Assembly: GCA_039805905.1 (NCBI GenBank)
Contig: JBDIVM010000002.1
Span: forward strand, 744,001 to 808,000
Source of the DNA: Thermohalobaculum sp039805905
Lineage (GTDB): Bacteria; Pseudomonadota; Alphaproteobacteria; Rhodobacterales; Rhodobacteraceae
Reading direction: 5' to 3'
DNA length: 64,000 nucleotides
The notes below the pieces were generated by a model that was not told the origin of the DNA, made no database searches, and saw only the letters and a list, made by a program, of their open reading frames with translations. Shown in pieces: positions 15,905-25,408 of this stretch (position 1 is its first letter; each line of letters begins with the position of its first letter). The translations under genes were made by a program, and so were the position numbers.

Positions 15905-17290
15905 ATGACAGGAAAGAACAGCCCCGCGCGGCCGAGCGCCGTGGTCATCCTCGCCGCCGGCAAGGGAACCCGGATGCGCTCTGACCTGCCGAAGGTCCTG
16001 CATGCAATCGGCGGAGCGCCAATGCTGCATCACGCGATGCGATCGGCCCTCGCACTCGCTCCGGAGCGTCTCGCCGTGGTCGTCGGCAATGGAGCGGAGG
16101 CGGTGGCTGCGGCCGCACGGAACCTCGTCCCCGATGCGAGCATCTGCAAGCAGTCCGAACAGCGTGGCACTGGCCATGCGGTGCGCATGGCGGCCGAAGC
16201 GATGGCCGGCTTCGAGGGCGACCTCTTTGTCCTCTTCGGCGACACTCCCTTCATCGAGTCGGGGACGCTGCACCGGATGAAGGCCGCACGCGCAGCCGGC
16301 GCCGACATCGTCGCCCTCGGCTTCGAGGCGGTCGAGCCCGGCGGCTACGGCCGCATGGTCACCGGCGCCGGCGACAGTCTGGAGCGGATCGTCGAGGTGA
16401 AGGATGCCACTGCCGCCGATCTGGCGATCACGCTATGCAACTCGGGTGTCCTCGCCGCTGACTCCCAGACCCTGTTCTCGCTCCTCGCGGGGCTTCGCAA
16501 CGACAATGCCAAGGGCGAGTACTACCTCACCGACGTGGTTGCCCTCGGCCGCGCCCGCGGCCTCGATGCCCGGATGGTGCGCTGTGCCGAGATGGAGACG
16601 CTCGGCATCAACGATCGGGTCGGGCTTGCCGCGGCCGAAGCGGCGTTCCAGTCCCGTGCACGCCGCGCCGCCATGCTCGGCGGAGCGACCATGACCGCGC
16701 CGGACACGGTATATCTCGCCTGGGACACGGCGATCGGCCGCGATGTCACCATCGGCCCGAACGTGGTCATCGGCCCCGGCGTCACCATTGCCGACGGCGC
16801 CACAATCGGTGCCTTCTGCGACCTCGGGGACTGCGAGATCGGCCCCGGCGCCAAGGTCGGACCCTTTGCCCGGCTGCGCGGCGGGGTGAAGGTCGGCGCG
16901 GGCTGCCGGATCGGCAATTTTGTCGAGATGAAGAATGTCGAGCTTGGCGAGGGTGCCAAGGCCAGCCACCTCGCCTATGTCGGCGACGCGTCGGTCGGGC
17001 CGGGCGCCAACATTGGCGCCGGCAGCGTCACCTGCAACTATGACGGCTTCGCCAAGCATCGCACCGAGATCGGCGCAGGGGCCTTCATCGGCACAAACTC
17101 CTCGCTGGTCGCGCCGGTCAGGGTTGGCGAGAACGCCTATGTCGGCACCGGCACCGTGGTCACCCGGGACGTACCGGACGACGCGCTTGCGCTTGCGCGT
17201 ACGCCGCAGACGAACCGCGAGGGCATGGCCTTGCGCCTGCGCGAGCAGATGCGGGCGAGGGCGGAGAAGAAGAGAACGAAGAATACGTAG
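15905..17290 (+). CDS. glmU: Bifunctional UDP-N-acetylglucosamine pyrophosphorylase / GlcN-1-P acetyltransferase
   Basis: About 461 residues. The N-terminal nucleotidyltransferase domain carries LAAGKGTRMRSDLPKVLH, EQRGTGHAV and GDTPFIE; the C-terminal half is a left-handed beta-helix (repeats such as IGPNVVIGPGVTIADGATIG) with HLAYVGDASVG and NYDGFAKHRTEIG of the acetyltransferase site. It makes UDP-GlcNAc for peptidoglycan and LPS. Start 15905 is chosen by the conserved N-terminus; ATG 15896 in the same frame is equally possible. A TATAGT about 30 bp upstream could be the -10. glmS follows after 30 bp. Confidence 0.95.
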   Translation: MTGKNSPARPSAVVILAAGKGTRMRSDLPKVLHAIGGAPMLHHAMRSALALAPERLAVVVGNGAEAVAAAARNLVPDASICKQSEQRGTGHAVRMAAEAMAGFEGDLFVLFGDTPFIESGTLHRMKAARAAGADIVALGFEAVEPGGYGRMVTGAGDSLERIVEVKDATAADLAITLCNSGVLAADSQTLFSLLAGLRNDNAKGEYYLTDVVALGRARGLDARMVRCAEMETLGINDRVGLAAAEAAFQSRARRAAMLGGATMTAPDTVYLAWDTAIGRDVTIGPNVVIGPGVTIADGATIGAFCDLGDCEIGPGAKVGPFARLRGGVKVGAGCRIGNFVEMKNVELGEGAKASHLAYVGDASVGPGANIGAGSVTCNYDGFAKHRTEIGAGAFIGTNSSLVAPVRVGENAYVGTGTVVTRDVPDDALALARTPQTNREGMALRLREQMRARAEKKRTKNT

Positions 17291-17320
17291 AACACGAGGC
17301 AACGGGCAGGAGTTCGGATC

Positions 17321-19144
17321 ATGTGCGGAATCGTCGGTGTCCTCGGCCAGCTCGAGGCCGCGCCGCGCATCCTCGACGCGCTGAAGCGGCTTGAATACCG
17401 CGGTTATGACAGCGCCGGACTGACCACGCTTCAGAATGGCCTGCCGATCCGGCGGCGCGCGGTCGGCAAGCTCACCGAGCTCATCAAGCTGGTGGCCCGT
17501 GAGCCGGCCGCCGGGACTGCCGGAATCGGCCATATCCGCTGGGCGACCCATGGCGCACCGAACGTCGCCAATGCCCATCCCCATGCCGCCGGACCGGTTC
17601 ATGTCGTCCACAATGGCATCATCGAGAACTTCCGCGAGCTGCGCGCCGAACTCGGGTCAGCCGGCATCCGGTGCGAGACCGAGACCGACACCGAGGTGGT
17701 GGCCCGGCTCGTCGCCCGCGAGATGGAAGCCGGCTGCACGCCGGCCGAGGCAGTCGCGGCGACCCTGCCGAAGCTCCAAGGCGCCTTCGCGCTCGCCTTC
17801 CTGTTCAAGGACGAGCCAAATCTGATGATAGCTGCCCGCAACGGCTCGCCGCTGGCGATCGGCTGGGGCGAGGACGAGATGTTTGTCGGCTCCGACGCAC
17901 TGGCGCTCTCGCCGATGACGCCACGCATCACCTATCTCGAGGACGGCGACTGGGCGGTACTGACGCGCGCCGGAGCCCGCATCTTCGATCGTGAAGGCCA
18001 TGCGGTCGAGCGCAGGGCGCGGATTGTCTCGGTGGATTCCGACCTGGCCGACAAGGGCATCCACCGGCACTTCATGCTCAAGGAGATACACGAGCAGCCG
18101 GCAGTGCTGAACCATGTGCTCTCGCGTTACGTCGCGGCTGACCGGTCGCGGATCAGCTCGCCGGCCGAAGCCCTCGACTGGGAGCAAATCAGCCGCGTCC
18201 TTCTCATCGGATGCGGAACGGCGGCCTATGCCGGGCATGTGGCGAAGTACTGGTTCGAGCAAATCGCCGGCCTGCCCGCCGATGTGGATATCGCGTCCGA
18301 GTTCCGCTACCGCCGGTCTCCGGTCGCGGGGTCGGAGCTGGCGATCTTCGTCAGCCAGTCCGGCGAGACCGCCGACACGCTCGGCGCCCTGCGGCAGCTG
18401 TCCGGCCGGGTCGCGGCGACCGTCGGGCTGGTCAATGTGCCCGAGAGCGCCATCGCCCGCGAGGCGGGCCTGCTTCTCCCCACCCTCGCCGGGCGTGAGA
18501 TCGGCGTCGCCTCGACCAAGGCGTTCACCTGCCAGCTCCTGACGCTCGCCTGCACGGCGATTCTCGCCGCCCGCCGGCGCGGCCGCATCGGGGCTGACCG
18601 CGAGCGCGAGCTGATCGCGGGGCTCCTCGAGCTTCCGCGGCTGGTTGCCGACACCCTCGCCCAGGAAGCCAGGATCGCCGCGATCGCGGGCGAGCTCGCC
18701 AACGCACGCGACATCCTGTTCTTCGGCCGGGGCCAGATGTTCCCGATCGCGCTCGAGGCGGCCCTGAAGGTCAAGGAGATCAGCTACATCCATGCAGAGG
18801 GCTACGCATCGGGCGAGCTCAAGCACGGACCCATCGCACTCATCGACGAAACCGTTCCGGTGGTGGTGATCGCGCCCAGGGACGACCTCTTCGAGAAGAC
18901 CATCTCGAACATGCAGGAGGTGATGGCCCGCGCCGGCCGCGTGGTGCTGATCACCGACCCGGCAGGCGAGGCCTCCGGCGGCGAGGGCGCGTGGCGGCTC
19001 ATCGGCATCCCGTCCTGCGCTCCGCTCGCGGCCCCGATCCTCTATTCCGTCCCCGCCCAGCTCCTTGCCTATCACACCGCCGTCGCGAAAGGCACCGACG
19101 TCGACCAGCCAAGAAATCTCGCCAAATCAGTAACGGTGGAGTAA
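17321..19144 (+). CDS. glmS: Glutamine-fructose-6-phosphate aminotransferase (isomerizing)
   Basis: 607 residues, full length. The N-terminus MCGIVGVLGQ gives the catalytic Cys after Met removal. The glutaminase domain has EYRGYDSAG, IGHIRWATHG and HNGIIENF; the two SIS isomerase domains show SQSGETADTLGALR, ASTKAFTCQ and the ending DVDQPRNLAKSVTVE, typical of GlmS. It forms glucosamine-6-phosphate, feeding GlmU directly upstream, so the pair covers two of the three steps to UDP-GlcNAc. Confidence 0.97.
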   Translation: MCGIVGVLGQLEAAPRILDALKRLEYRGYDSAGLTTLQNGLPIRRRAVGKLTELIKLVAREPAAGTAGIGHIRWATHGAPNVANAHPHAAGPVHVVHNGIIENFRELRAELGSAGIRCETETDTEVVARLVAREMEAGCTPAEAVAATLPKLQGAFALAFLFKDEPNLMIAARNGSPLAIGWGEDEMFVGSDALALSPMTPRITYLEDGDWAVLTRAGARIFDREGHAVERRARIVSVDSDLADKGIHRHFMLKEIHEQPAVLNHVLSRYVAADRSRISSPAEALDWEQISRVLLIGCGTAAYAGHVAKYWFEQIAGLPADVDIASEFRYRRSPVAGSELAIFVSQSGETADTLGALRQLSGRVAATVGLVNVPESAIAREAGLLLPTLAGREIGVASTKAFTCQLLTLACTAILAARRRGRIGADRERELIAGLLELPRLVADTLAQEARIAAIAGELANARDILFFGRGQMFPIALEAALKVKEISYIHAEGYASGELKHGPIALIDETVPVVVIAPRDDLFEKTISNMQEVMARAGRVVLITDPAGEASGGEGAWRLIGIPSCAPLAAPILYSVPAQLLAYHTAVAKGTDVDQPRNLAKSVTVE

Positions 19145-19193
19145 AGTGCGGCCAATTCCCGGTTGGGTATAGTAGGACAGGAAAGGATCAGCC

Positions 19194-19736
19194 ATGCGGG
19201 GTATCCTCATGCTGCTGCCGTGCATGCTGGTTGCCGGGTGTCTCGGCCTTGCCAAGACCGATAAGGCCGAAGCCCCGCCGGCCGTGCCGCTCAATGACGA
19301 CGGGTGCTATACGGTCGATCTGTTTACCAAGATCAGCGTCGAGAAGCCGGCGACCGACCTGCCGGACGGGTATCGGGATTTCCTCGGTTCCTGGGGCGGC
19401 GGCGCCTGGAACGACGTCTGGTGCCACGAACTCCTGATCAGCAAGGTCGAGAAGGACGGTCGGGTCGAATTCGTCGACATGCATGCGCCCTACGAACCCT
19501 GGGCCCAGCCTGCCACCGCATTCCGGCGCGTCGGGCGCATCGACGACAAGGGAATCCTGCGCTTCGCCTATGGCACGGAGCGGATCACCTACCGGATCGA
19601 GAACGGCAAGCTGATCGGCCATCGCAGCGGCATCCTCGGCGATCTCCACGTGGCATTGAAGCGCAAGGGCGTACCGCCTCTGCCGACGCCGCGGCCGGTG
19701 CGCGTCGCTCAGGCGGTATCCACGTCGGGAAGCTGA
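19194..19736 (+). CDS. Putative lipoprotein, 180 aa
   Basis: The N-terminus MRGILMLLPCMLVAGC is a short lipoprotein signal with lipobox VAGC. The mature part has paired Cys (DDGCYTVDL, VWCHELL) and a beta-rich central region (WGGGAWNDVWCHELLISKV, ITYRIENGKLIGHR) that looks extracytoplasmic. An AGGACAGGAAAGGA purine tract lies upstream of ATG 19194. It follows glmS by 49 bp. No named family is recognised. Confidence 0.75.
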   Translation: MRGILMLLPCMLVAGCLGLAKTDKAEAPPAVPLNDDGCYTVDLFTKISVEKPATDLPDGYRDFLGSWGGGAWNDVWCHELLISKVEKDGRVEFVDMHAPYEPWAQPATAFRRVGRIDDKGILRFAYGTERITYRIENGKLIGHRSGILGDLHVALKRKGVPPLPTPRPVRVAQAVSTSGS

Positions 19737-19797
19737 GAGAGGGCGCCTGCGGGCCGCGACGAGCGTGTTTGCCCGGTGCACGGGCGCGAAGCATCCT

Positions 19798-20388
19798 TCA
19801 ATTCAGCGTCACCACCACTTCGTTCTCGCGCCAGGCCGACGGAAGCCAGGGAGCGGTGTTGCCCGTCATGGTGAAATCGCCCTTGTGCGCGATATCCCTC
19901 GAGGCGAGCCAGAAATCGAGCTTCGAGGCCTGCTCGCGCATCGCTGCTTCGCTCGGTTCGCCGGGGAAGCGGATCGCCGCCACCCGTCGCTCGGGCAACT
20001 CGATGACCCTCACCCGCTGATCGATCGGCGCCGGCGCGTTCTCGACGCTCATTTCAACCGGCAGCAGGAATGTCGTGGTCCAGCCGGCGCTCCCGTCATC
20101 CCGAACCATCACCGGCCCGGTGATCGGAATTGCCTCCGGCACGACGTTCTCGCCCAGGAAGTAACGTTCGAGCTTGATGTAGCCTTCCTGCACCGCCTTG
20201 CCGTAATTTCCCCGGGCACTGTACTGCGCCACCGACCGGGCGCGGTAGTTCCGGATCTCGAACTCGTTCTCGGCACTCGCGACCGAATAGGCAGGCGTCT
20301 CGTTCTCGGCCGATGTGGTCTGCATGCAGCCGGAAACCGCGGCCACAGCGATCGCCATCCCCGCCAGGCGCATCGCCATCATCCTCAT
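19798..20388 (-). CDS. SOUL-family haem-binding lipoprotein
   Basis: 196 residues. Lipoprotein signal MRLAGMAIAVAAVSGC is followed by the SOUL/HBP fold: FEIRNYRARSVAQ near the start, GYIKLERYFLGEN, PITGPVMV, TTTFLLP and ERRVAAIRFPGEPSE. Eukaryotic SOUL proteins bind haem or porphyrins; bacterial members are mostly uncharacterised. It is convergent with the preceding lipoprotein gene (61 bp between stops). Alternative in-frame ATGs exist among the first six codons. Confidence 0.85.
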   Translation of the reverse strand: MRMMAMRLAGMAIAVAAVSGCMQTTSAENETPAYSVASAENEFEIRNYRARSVAQYSARGNYGKAVQEGYIKLERYFLGENVVPEAIPITGPVMVRDDGSAGWTTTFLLPVEMSVENAPAPIDQRVRVIELPERRVAAIRFPGEPSEAAMREQASKLDFWLASRDIAHKGDFTMTGNTAPWLPSAWRENEVVVTLN

Positions 20389-20500
20389 GCGTCCCCACTC
20401 CAGCTAACTTGCTCCTCTGTGAGCACTATATATCAAACAGAGAGTTGGAACAAATTTCTCACGAAAGAGTCGAAAAATATGCGGCGTCGCGCCGGGTCGG

Positions 20501-20893
20501 TCATCCATCTTCCGGGAAACGTGTCAGACCATCGGCCGCGGCAAACCACGGAATCTCGCTCGAGGTCCAGATATGCCGGTCGGGTGGCACCAGCGAGGGA
20601 TCGTCCAGTGTCCCGCTGTTGAGCGACACATGGGCTGGGTCGCGGGCGTCGCGGAATTCGACCTGACCGCCGCAGACCGGGCAGAACCGACGCTCGCCAT
20701 GCTCGGACGAACCGTAGACCGCCGGCTCCCCGGACACATACCGGAATCCGGCCGCCGGCAGCAGGACATAGGTCTGCGCAGGCGCGCCGGACGAGCGCTG
20801 GCACATCCGGCAGTGGCACCAGCCGGCCACGCCGGGCTCACCCTCGAATGCATAGCGGACAGCACCGCAGAGGCAGCCCCCCGCCAGCCTCAT
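20501..20893 (-). CDS. GFA-family (CENP-V/GFA) zinc protein
   Basis: 130 residues with the full set of GFA cysteines: AGGCLCGAVRY, WCHCRMCQRSSGA and RFCPVCGGQV, which bind zinc. The family includes glutathione-dependent formaldehyde-activating enzyme, but most members have unproven function. Its ATG overlaps the stop of the acyl-CoA synthetase gene (ATGA). It is last in a five-gene operon that also contains a glutathione S-transferase, which makes a glutathione-adduct role plausible but unproved. Confidence 0.85.
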   Translation of the reverse strand: MRLAGGCLCGAVRYAFEGEPGVAGWCHCRMCQRSSGAPAQTYVLLPAAGFRYVSGEPAVYGSSEHGERRFCPVCGGQVEFRDARDPAHVSLNSGTLDDPSLVPPDRHIWTSSEIPWFAAADGLTRFPEDG

Positions 20894-22545
20894 GCCGCAC
20901 CCCCGGCCGCCATGTCGCGGGCGCGCAACTCGCGGCGCATGATCTTGCCGGTAGCGGTCACCGGCATCCGGTCGATGAACTCGACGAGGCGCGGGGCTGC
21001 ATGGGGGCTGAGTCGCGTACGTACACGTGCGATCAGCTCCGCGGCCAGCGCTTCGCTGCCCGCGGTCCCGGGCGCCAGAGTGACATAGGCCTTGACGATC
21101 TCGGTCCGGACCGGGTCGGGGATACCTACGCAGGCGGCCATCGCCACCGCCGGATGCCCGGTCAGGCAGTTCTCGATCTCGCTCGGCCCGATGCGGTAGC
21201 CCGACGAGGTGATCACGTCGTCGGCGCGCGAGGCGAACCAGAAGTAGCCGTCGGCGTCCATCGCGCCCTCGTCGCCGGTGCGCATCCACTCCCCCGAGAA
21301 CTTCTCGGCGGTCTTCTCGGGCGCACCCCAGTATTCGAGGAACATCGCGGCATCGCCGCGCCGAACCGCGATTTCGCCGGTCCCGCCAGACGGCACAGGG
21401 CTCCCCTCGCTGTCAAGGATGGCGACCTCCGAGCCAGGGAACGCCTTGCCCATCGACCCGGGCCTCACCTCCATGATCGAGGCACAGTTGCCGACCACGA
21501 GGTTGCACTCGGTCTGCCCGTAGAACTCGTTTATCGTGAGTCCCAGCGCGCCCCTGCCCCATTCGAGCACACCCGCACCCAGGCTTTCGCCACCCGAACC
21601 CACGGAGCGGAGCGTCAGGCCGAAACGCCCGGGCCGCTCGACCCCGCGCATCAGCTTCAGCGCGGTCGGCGGCAGGAAGGTGTTGCGCACTTCCATCCGC
21701 GCCATCAGCTCGAAGGCCTTCTCCGGATCGAACTTCTCCATGCGGTGTGCGACCAGCGGCACGCCGAAGCGCAAGCTGGGCATCGCGATGTTGCAGAGGC
21801 CGCCCATCCACGCCCAGTCGGCGGGCGTCCACATCCGGTCGCCGGGCTGCGGGAAGAACTCGTGCGTCACCTGCACACCCGGCAGGTGACCCAGCAGCAC
21901 CCGGTGCGCGTGCAGCGCCCCCTTGGGCGGGCCGGTGGTGCCGGACGTGTAGCAGATGAACGCCGGGTCCTCGGGGCCGGTATCGGCCATCTCGAACCCG
22001 TCGCGCGCCTTTCCCAGCTCCTGCCAGAAGCCCCAGGCGCCCGGCCCGGGCCGGTCGATCGAGAACACCGACTCCAGCGCCGGCAGCCGCTCGCGGATCG
22101 CCGTGATCTTCGGCAGGTTCGCCTCGTCGGTCACCAGTGCCTTCGCGCCCGAGTTCGTCAGCCGGTACTCCAGCCCCTCCTCGCCGAAAAGCGTGAAAAG
22201 CGGCAGCGCGATGGCACCTAGCTTGTAAATGGCAAGATGAGCGAGGATCGTTTCCGGCACCTGCGGCAGCAGCACCGCGACCCGGTCACCGCGCTTGACC
22301 CCGTGCTCGGCCAGCGCATTGGCGAAGCGGTTCGAGGCACGCGAGAGCTGGCCGTAGGTGTAGTTACGGACCTCCCAGTCGGGCCTCAGATAGATGAGTG
22401 CCAGCTTCTCGGGCTCGGTCGCGGCCCATTTCTCGCACATGTCCCAGGCAATGTTGTAGCGCGCCGGCATGCTCCAGCGGTGCGCTGCGGAGAGCGCCTC
22501 CCAGCTGCCGGCACGTGTGACCTCGTTCATGGGTGCGACGTCCAT
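20890..22545 (-). CDS. AMP-dependent acyl-CoA synthetase
   Basis: About 551 residues of the acyl/aryl-CoA synthetase superfamily. P-loop-like FICYTSGTTGPPKGALH (about residue 170), the NEFYGQTECN motif (A5), WMRTGDEGAMDADGYFWFASRADDVITSSGYRIGP-type hinge region and the catalytic Lys in VTATGKIMRREL are all present. It activates a carboxylic acid to its CoA thioester through an acyl-adenylate; chain preference cannot be read. Start 22545 (MDVAPMNEVT), 10 bp after the dehydrogenase stop; ATG 22530 is an alternative. Confidence 0.88.
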   Translation of the reverse strand: MDVAPMNEVTRAGSWEALSAAHRWSMPARYNIAWDMCEKWAATEPEKLALIYLRPDWEVRNYTYGQLSRASNRFANALAEHGVKRGDRVAVLLPQVPETILAHLAIYKLGAIALPLFTLFGEEGLEYRLTNSGAKALVTDEANLPKITAIRERLPALESVFSIDRPGPGAWGFWQELGKARDGFEMADTGPEDPAFICYTSGTTGPPKGALHAHRVLLGHLPGVQVTHEFFPQPGDRMWTPADWAWMGGLCNIAMPSLRFGVPLVAHRMEKFDPEKAFELMARMEVRNTFLPPTALKLMRGVERPGRFGLTLRSVGSGGESLGAGVLEWGRGALGLTINEFYGQTECNLVVGNCASIMEVRPGSMGKAFPGSEVAILDSEGSPVPSGGTGEIAVRRGDAAMFLEYWGAPEKTAEKFSGEWMRTGDEGAMDADGYFWFASRADDVITSSGYRIGPSEIENCLTGHPAVAMAACVGIPDPVRTEIVKAYVTLAPGTAGSEALAAELIARVRTRLSPHAAPRLVEFIDRMPVTATGKIMRRELRARDMAAGGAA

Positions 22546-22555
22546 GGGCGGGAGG

Positions 22556-23677
22556 CTAGACCAGCGCCCGGGCGCGGGCAATCACCTCGTCGGGCGGGAT
22601 CAGCACCAGCTTGCCGGTGTGGCGCTTGGCGAGGAAATCGCGCTGCGCCTCGGCGATGTCGCGCAACGGATAGGTCCGAGCGACCAGCGGGCGGATTTCG
22701 TGGCGCTCGATATAGCCGATCAGGTTGTCGAACACCGCGTCGTCCTGATATGTGCAGCCATAGAAGGTCAGATCCTTGAGGTAGAGAGTGCGCATGTCGA
22801 GCTCGACGATCGGGCCGGCAATCGCGCCGGAGGTCACATAGCGACCGCCGACCTTCAGCACGTCCAGGAGCCTCGGCCAGTTCGGCCCTGCGACAAGATC
22901 GACCGCCAGATCGACCGAATCGCGCCCGAGAGCGGCCACCAGATCGGCGTCGCGGCCGAGCACGCGGTCTGCCCCGAGCCCCGCCACCTCGGCCGCCTTG
23001 TCCGCGCCGCTCAACGCAATCACTTCCGCGCCCCGGCGCTTCGCGAGCTGCACCGCTGCCGAGCCGACGCCGCCCGAGGCGCCGGTGACCAGCACCCGCT
23101 CGGCGCCGCACCGCGACCGGTGCAGCATGTTCTCGGCCGTCGACCAGGCGCAGGGGATCGAGGCCAGTTCGGCGTCCGACCACCCGCAGTCGACCCGGTA
23201 GGTCTCCGAGTCCGCCGCCTTCATGTACTGGGCGAAGGCGCCGTCGAACTCCGAGCCGAGCGTCACGGTCGCAAACGGCCGGTCGCGCACGCCGTGGCGC
23301 TGCATGGTACGCACGATCACGCGCTCGCCGATCCGGGCGGGATCGACCGCCGCGCCGACGGCGACGATCCGCCCGCAGCAATCCGCTCCCTGTATTCGCG
23401 GGAAGACCAGCGGCACCCCTGTCCAGCCTCCCTCGGCCGCGCCGGTGGCCGAGTCCGCGCTGGACGTCCTGGCCCCGGTCGCGCCCCGAACCGCCTTCGA
23501 ATACCAGCCCGTGCGGGTATTGATGTCGGTATTGTTCACCCCTGCCGCTGCAACCCGGATCAGCACCTCGTCCGGTCCCGGCGCGGGCACTGGGACATCC
23601 TCGCGGTAGACGAGCTTCTCGGGACCGCCATGCCCGGTCAGCAGCACCGCGGCCATGCGGGCGGGAATGTCATTCAC
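22556..23677 (-). CDS. MDR-family (quinone oxidoreductase / alcohol dehydrogenase-like) oxidoreductase
   Basis: 373 residues. The GroES-like N-terminal part has GVNNTDINTRTGWY and RIQGADCCGRIVAVG; the Rossmann nucleotide site is VLVTGASGGVGSAAVQLAKRRGA (about 195-217). The catalytic and structural zinc Cys sets are not evident, so it probably works as a zinc-independent NAD(P)H-dependent oxidoreductase. Substrate unknown. The start overlaps the ureohydrolase stop by 8 bp, so it is within the five-gene operon. Confidence 0.82.
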   Translation of the reverse strand: MNDIPARMAAVLLTGHGGPEKLVYREDVPVPAPGPDEVLIRVAAAGVNNTDINTRTGWYSKAVRGATGARTSSADSATGAAEGGWTGVPLVFPRIQGADCCGRIVAVGAAVDPARIGERVIVRTMQRHGVRDRPFATVTLGSEFDGAFAQYMKAADSETYRVDCGWSDAELASIPCAWSTAENMLHRSRCGAERVLVTGASGGVGSAAVQLAKRRGAEVIALSGADKAAEVAGLGADRVLGRDADLVAALGRDSVDLAVDLVAGPNWPRLLDVLKVGGRYVTSGAIAGPIVELDMRTLYLKDLTFYGCTYQDDAVFDNLIGYIERHEIRPLVARTYPLRDIAEAQRDFLAKRHTGKLVLIPPDEVIARARALV

Positions 23678-24632
23678 GGCCGCGCGCCCTGGCGACGGAC
23701 TGTGCGATCACGCACAGCATCTCGAACATCATGTTGGCCGCCGTCACCGCGGTGATCCCCGACGGATCGTAGCAGGGTGCGACCTCACAGATATCGGCCC
23801 CTACGACGTCGAGGCCGCCCAGCGCCCGCAGCATCACCTGGACGTCGCGCGGCGTCAGGCCGCCGATCTCGGGGACCGGAGTGCCCGGGCAGAAGCTGGG
23901 GTCGAGCCCGTCGACGTCGAGGGTGACATAGACGGGCCCGTCGCCGAGCACCCGCAGGATTTCGGCGACGGCGGCGGCACGGCCCATCGCCTCGTATTCG
24001 TCGATGGTGATGCAGCGATAGCCGGCCTCGACCCCGTAGCGCAGGTCATCGTCGCCGAAGCGGCTGCCGCGCAACCCCACCTGCACCACCCGCCTCGCGT
24101 CGATCAGCCCCTCCTCATGAGCTCGGCGCATGATGGTGGCGTGGTTGAACCGGTCGCCGCACAGTTCGTCGAGGATGTCGGCATGGCTGTCGATCTGCAG
24201 GATGCCCACGGGCCGGTCCTTTGCCAGAGCCCGCAGGACCGGGAGCGGCACCGTGTGGTCGCCGCCGACCGAGACCGGCCGGATGCCGGCGGCATCGGTC
24301 TCCTCATAGAACTGCTGGATCAGTTCCAGCGAGCGGTCCTTCGACATCGGGTTCACCGGCGCGTCGCCGAGATCCGCCACATTGCAGAGTTCGTAGGGCT
24401 TCACCCCGCTGACCGGATGGGCGAGCCGGATCAGACGCGAGGCGGCGCGCACCGCCGCCGGAGCGTCGCGCGGGCCGGAGCGGTAGTTGAGGCCGAGATC
24501 GAACGGCACGCCGACGAGCCCGATATCGATCTCCGGGTCGATTCCGTGCCGCGGCACCCGCAGGAAGGTGGCCACATCCGCGAAGCGCGGCACCTTGGTC
24601 GCATCGACAGGTCTGTACTGGTTGTCCGGCAT
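23670..24632 (-). CDS. Agmatinase-type ureohydrolase (Mn-dependent)
   Basis: 320 residues with the three ureohydrolase metal motifs: SVGGDHTVPLPVL, LQIDSHADILDE (the usual DAHxD appears as DSHAD) and VTLDVDGLDPSFCPGTPVPE. The family releases urea from agmatine, guanidinobutyrate, guanidinopropionate or related guanidino acids. The N-terminal part and the operon partners (MDR oxidoreductase, acyl-CoA synthetase) fit breakdown of a guanidino compound to an acid, but agmatine specificity cannot be claimed. Confidence 0.85.
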   Translation of the reverse strand: MPDNQYRPVDATKVPRFADVATFLRVPRHGIDPEIDIGLVGVPFDLGLNYRSGPRDAPAAVRAASRLIRLAHPVSGVKPYELCNVADLGDAPVNPMSKDRSLELIQQFYEETDAAGIRPVSVGGDHTVPLPVLRALAKDRPVGILQIDSHADILDELCGDRFNHATIMRRAHEEGLIDARRVVQVGLRGSRFGDDDLRYGVEAGYRCITIDEYEAMGRAAAVAEILRVLGDGPVYVTLDVDGLDPSFCPGTPVPEIGGLTPRDVQVMLRALGGLDVVGADICEVAPCYDPSGITAVTAANMMFEMLCVIAQSVARARGRE

Positions 24633-24645
24633 TGCGGTTCCGGTC

Positions 24646-25263
24646 TCAAGGCGGCGGCGGCAGCGTCGCGGCGATGGCGTCGATCGTCATGCCACGCGCG
24701 GCAAGAGCCTTCAGCCGCGGATAGCCCGGCTCCAGCAGCCAGGGATTCGTGACCTCGACGAACTGATAGGCGCAGATCGCGGCCAGATCGCCGCCATCCG
24801 GACCGTCCGGGCCGGACCAGCCGGCCCCCGGCACCACCCGGTCGAGCTCGGCGAGCCCGCCCCGGATCTGCCCGGCGACCCGGTCCTGCCAGTCCTTCCA
24901 GTGCAGCTCGGCCGGCCGGCGGTTGCGCTCGTAGACCATCGCCACCGCCTTCTCGGCGGTCGACTGGCCCAGTGCCAGCCGCTGCAGGCATGCGCGCCGC
25001 GCCGTCCCGGTCGCCGGGATCAGACGCCGGCCCTCCGGCGCCGTGTCGTCCAGCCAGTCGCAGATCGCGAAGCTCTCGATCAGCCGGGTTCCGTCGTCCA
25101 GCACCAGCGCCGGAACGCGGCCAACCGGATTCTGCTTCCTGATCTCCTCGAAATCCGCCCCGGCAACGGTGATCTCGCGGCGCTCGACCGGTCGGTCCTG
25201 GAGCGCGCACCAGATCGCCACGCGGCGGACGAAGGGAGACAGGTTGCGGCCGTAGAGAATCAT
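24646..25263 (-). CDS. Glutathione S-transferase
   Basis: 205 residues. Thioredoxin-like N-terminal domain begins MILYGRNLSPFVRRVAIWC, with the glutathione gamma-glutamyl site GRVPALVLDDGTRLIESFAIC containing cis-Pro and ES. An all-helical C-terminal domain follows. ATG 25263 matches the conserved GST start; an upstream Arg-rich extension was discarded. It is the first gene of the five-gene minus-strand operon and is divergent from moaA. Confidence 0.87.
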   Translation of the reverse strand: MILYGRNLSPFVRRVAIWCALQDRPVERREITVAGADFEEIRKQNPVGRVPALVLDDGTRLIESFAICDWLDDTAPEGRRLIPATGTARRACLQRLALGQSTAEKAVAMVYERNRRPAELHWKDWQDRVAGQIRGGLAELDRVVPGAGWSGPDGPDGGDLAAICAYQFVEVTNPWLLEPGYPRLKALAARGMTIDAIAATLPPPP

Positions 25264-25408
25264 GATGCGGTTTCCTCGCCGACGGACCATCGGCCGCAAG
25301 ACGATGCCGGCATCACCGCCCTGTCAATGGCCTTTCCGCGCTGCCGCGGCGCGGGTTATTGCCGGGCCGGCCCCGAGCGCCTAGAGTGTCGGTGACCAGG
25401 GAGGACCG

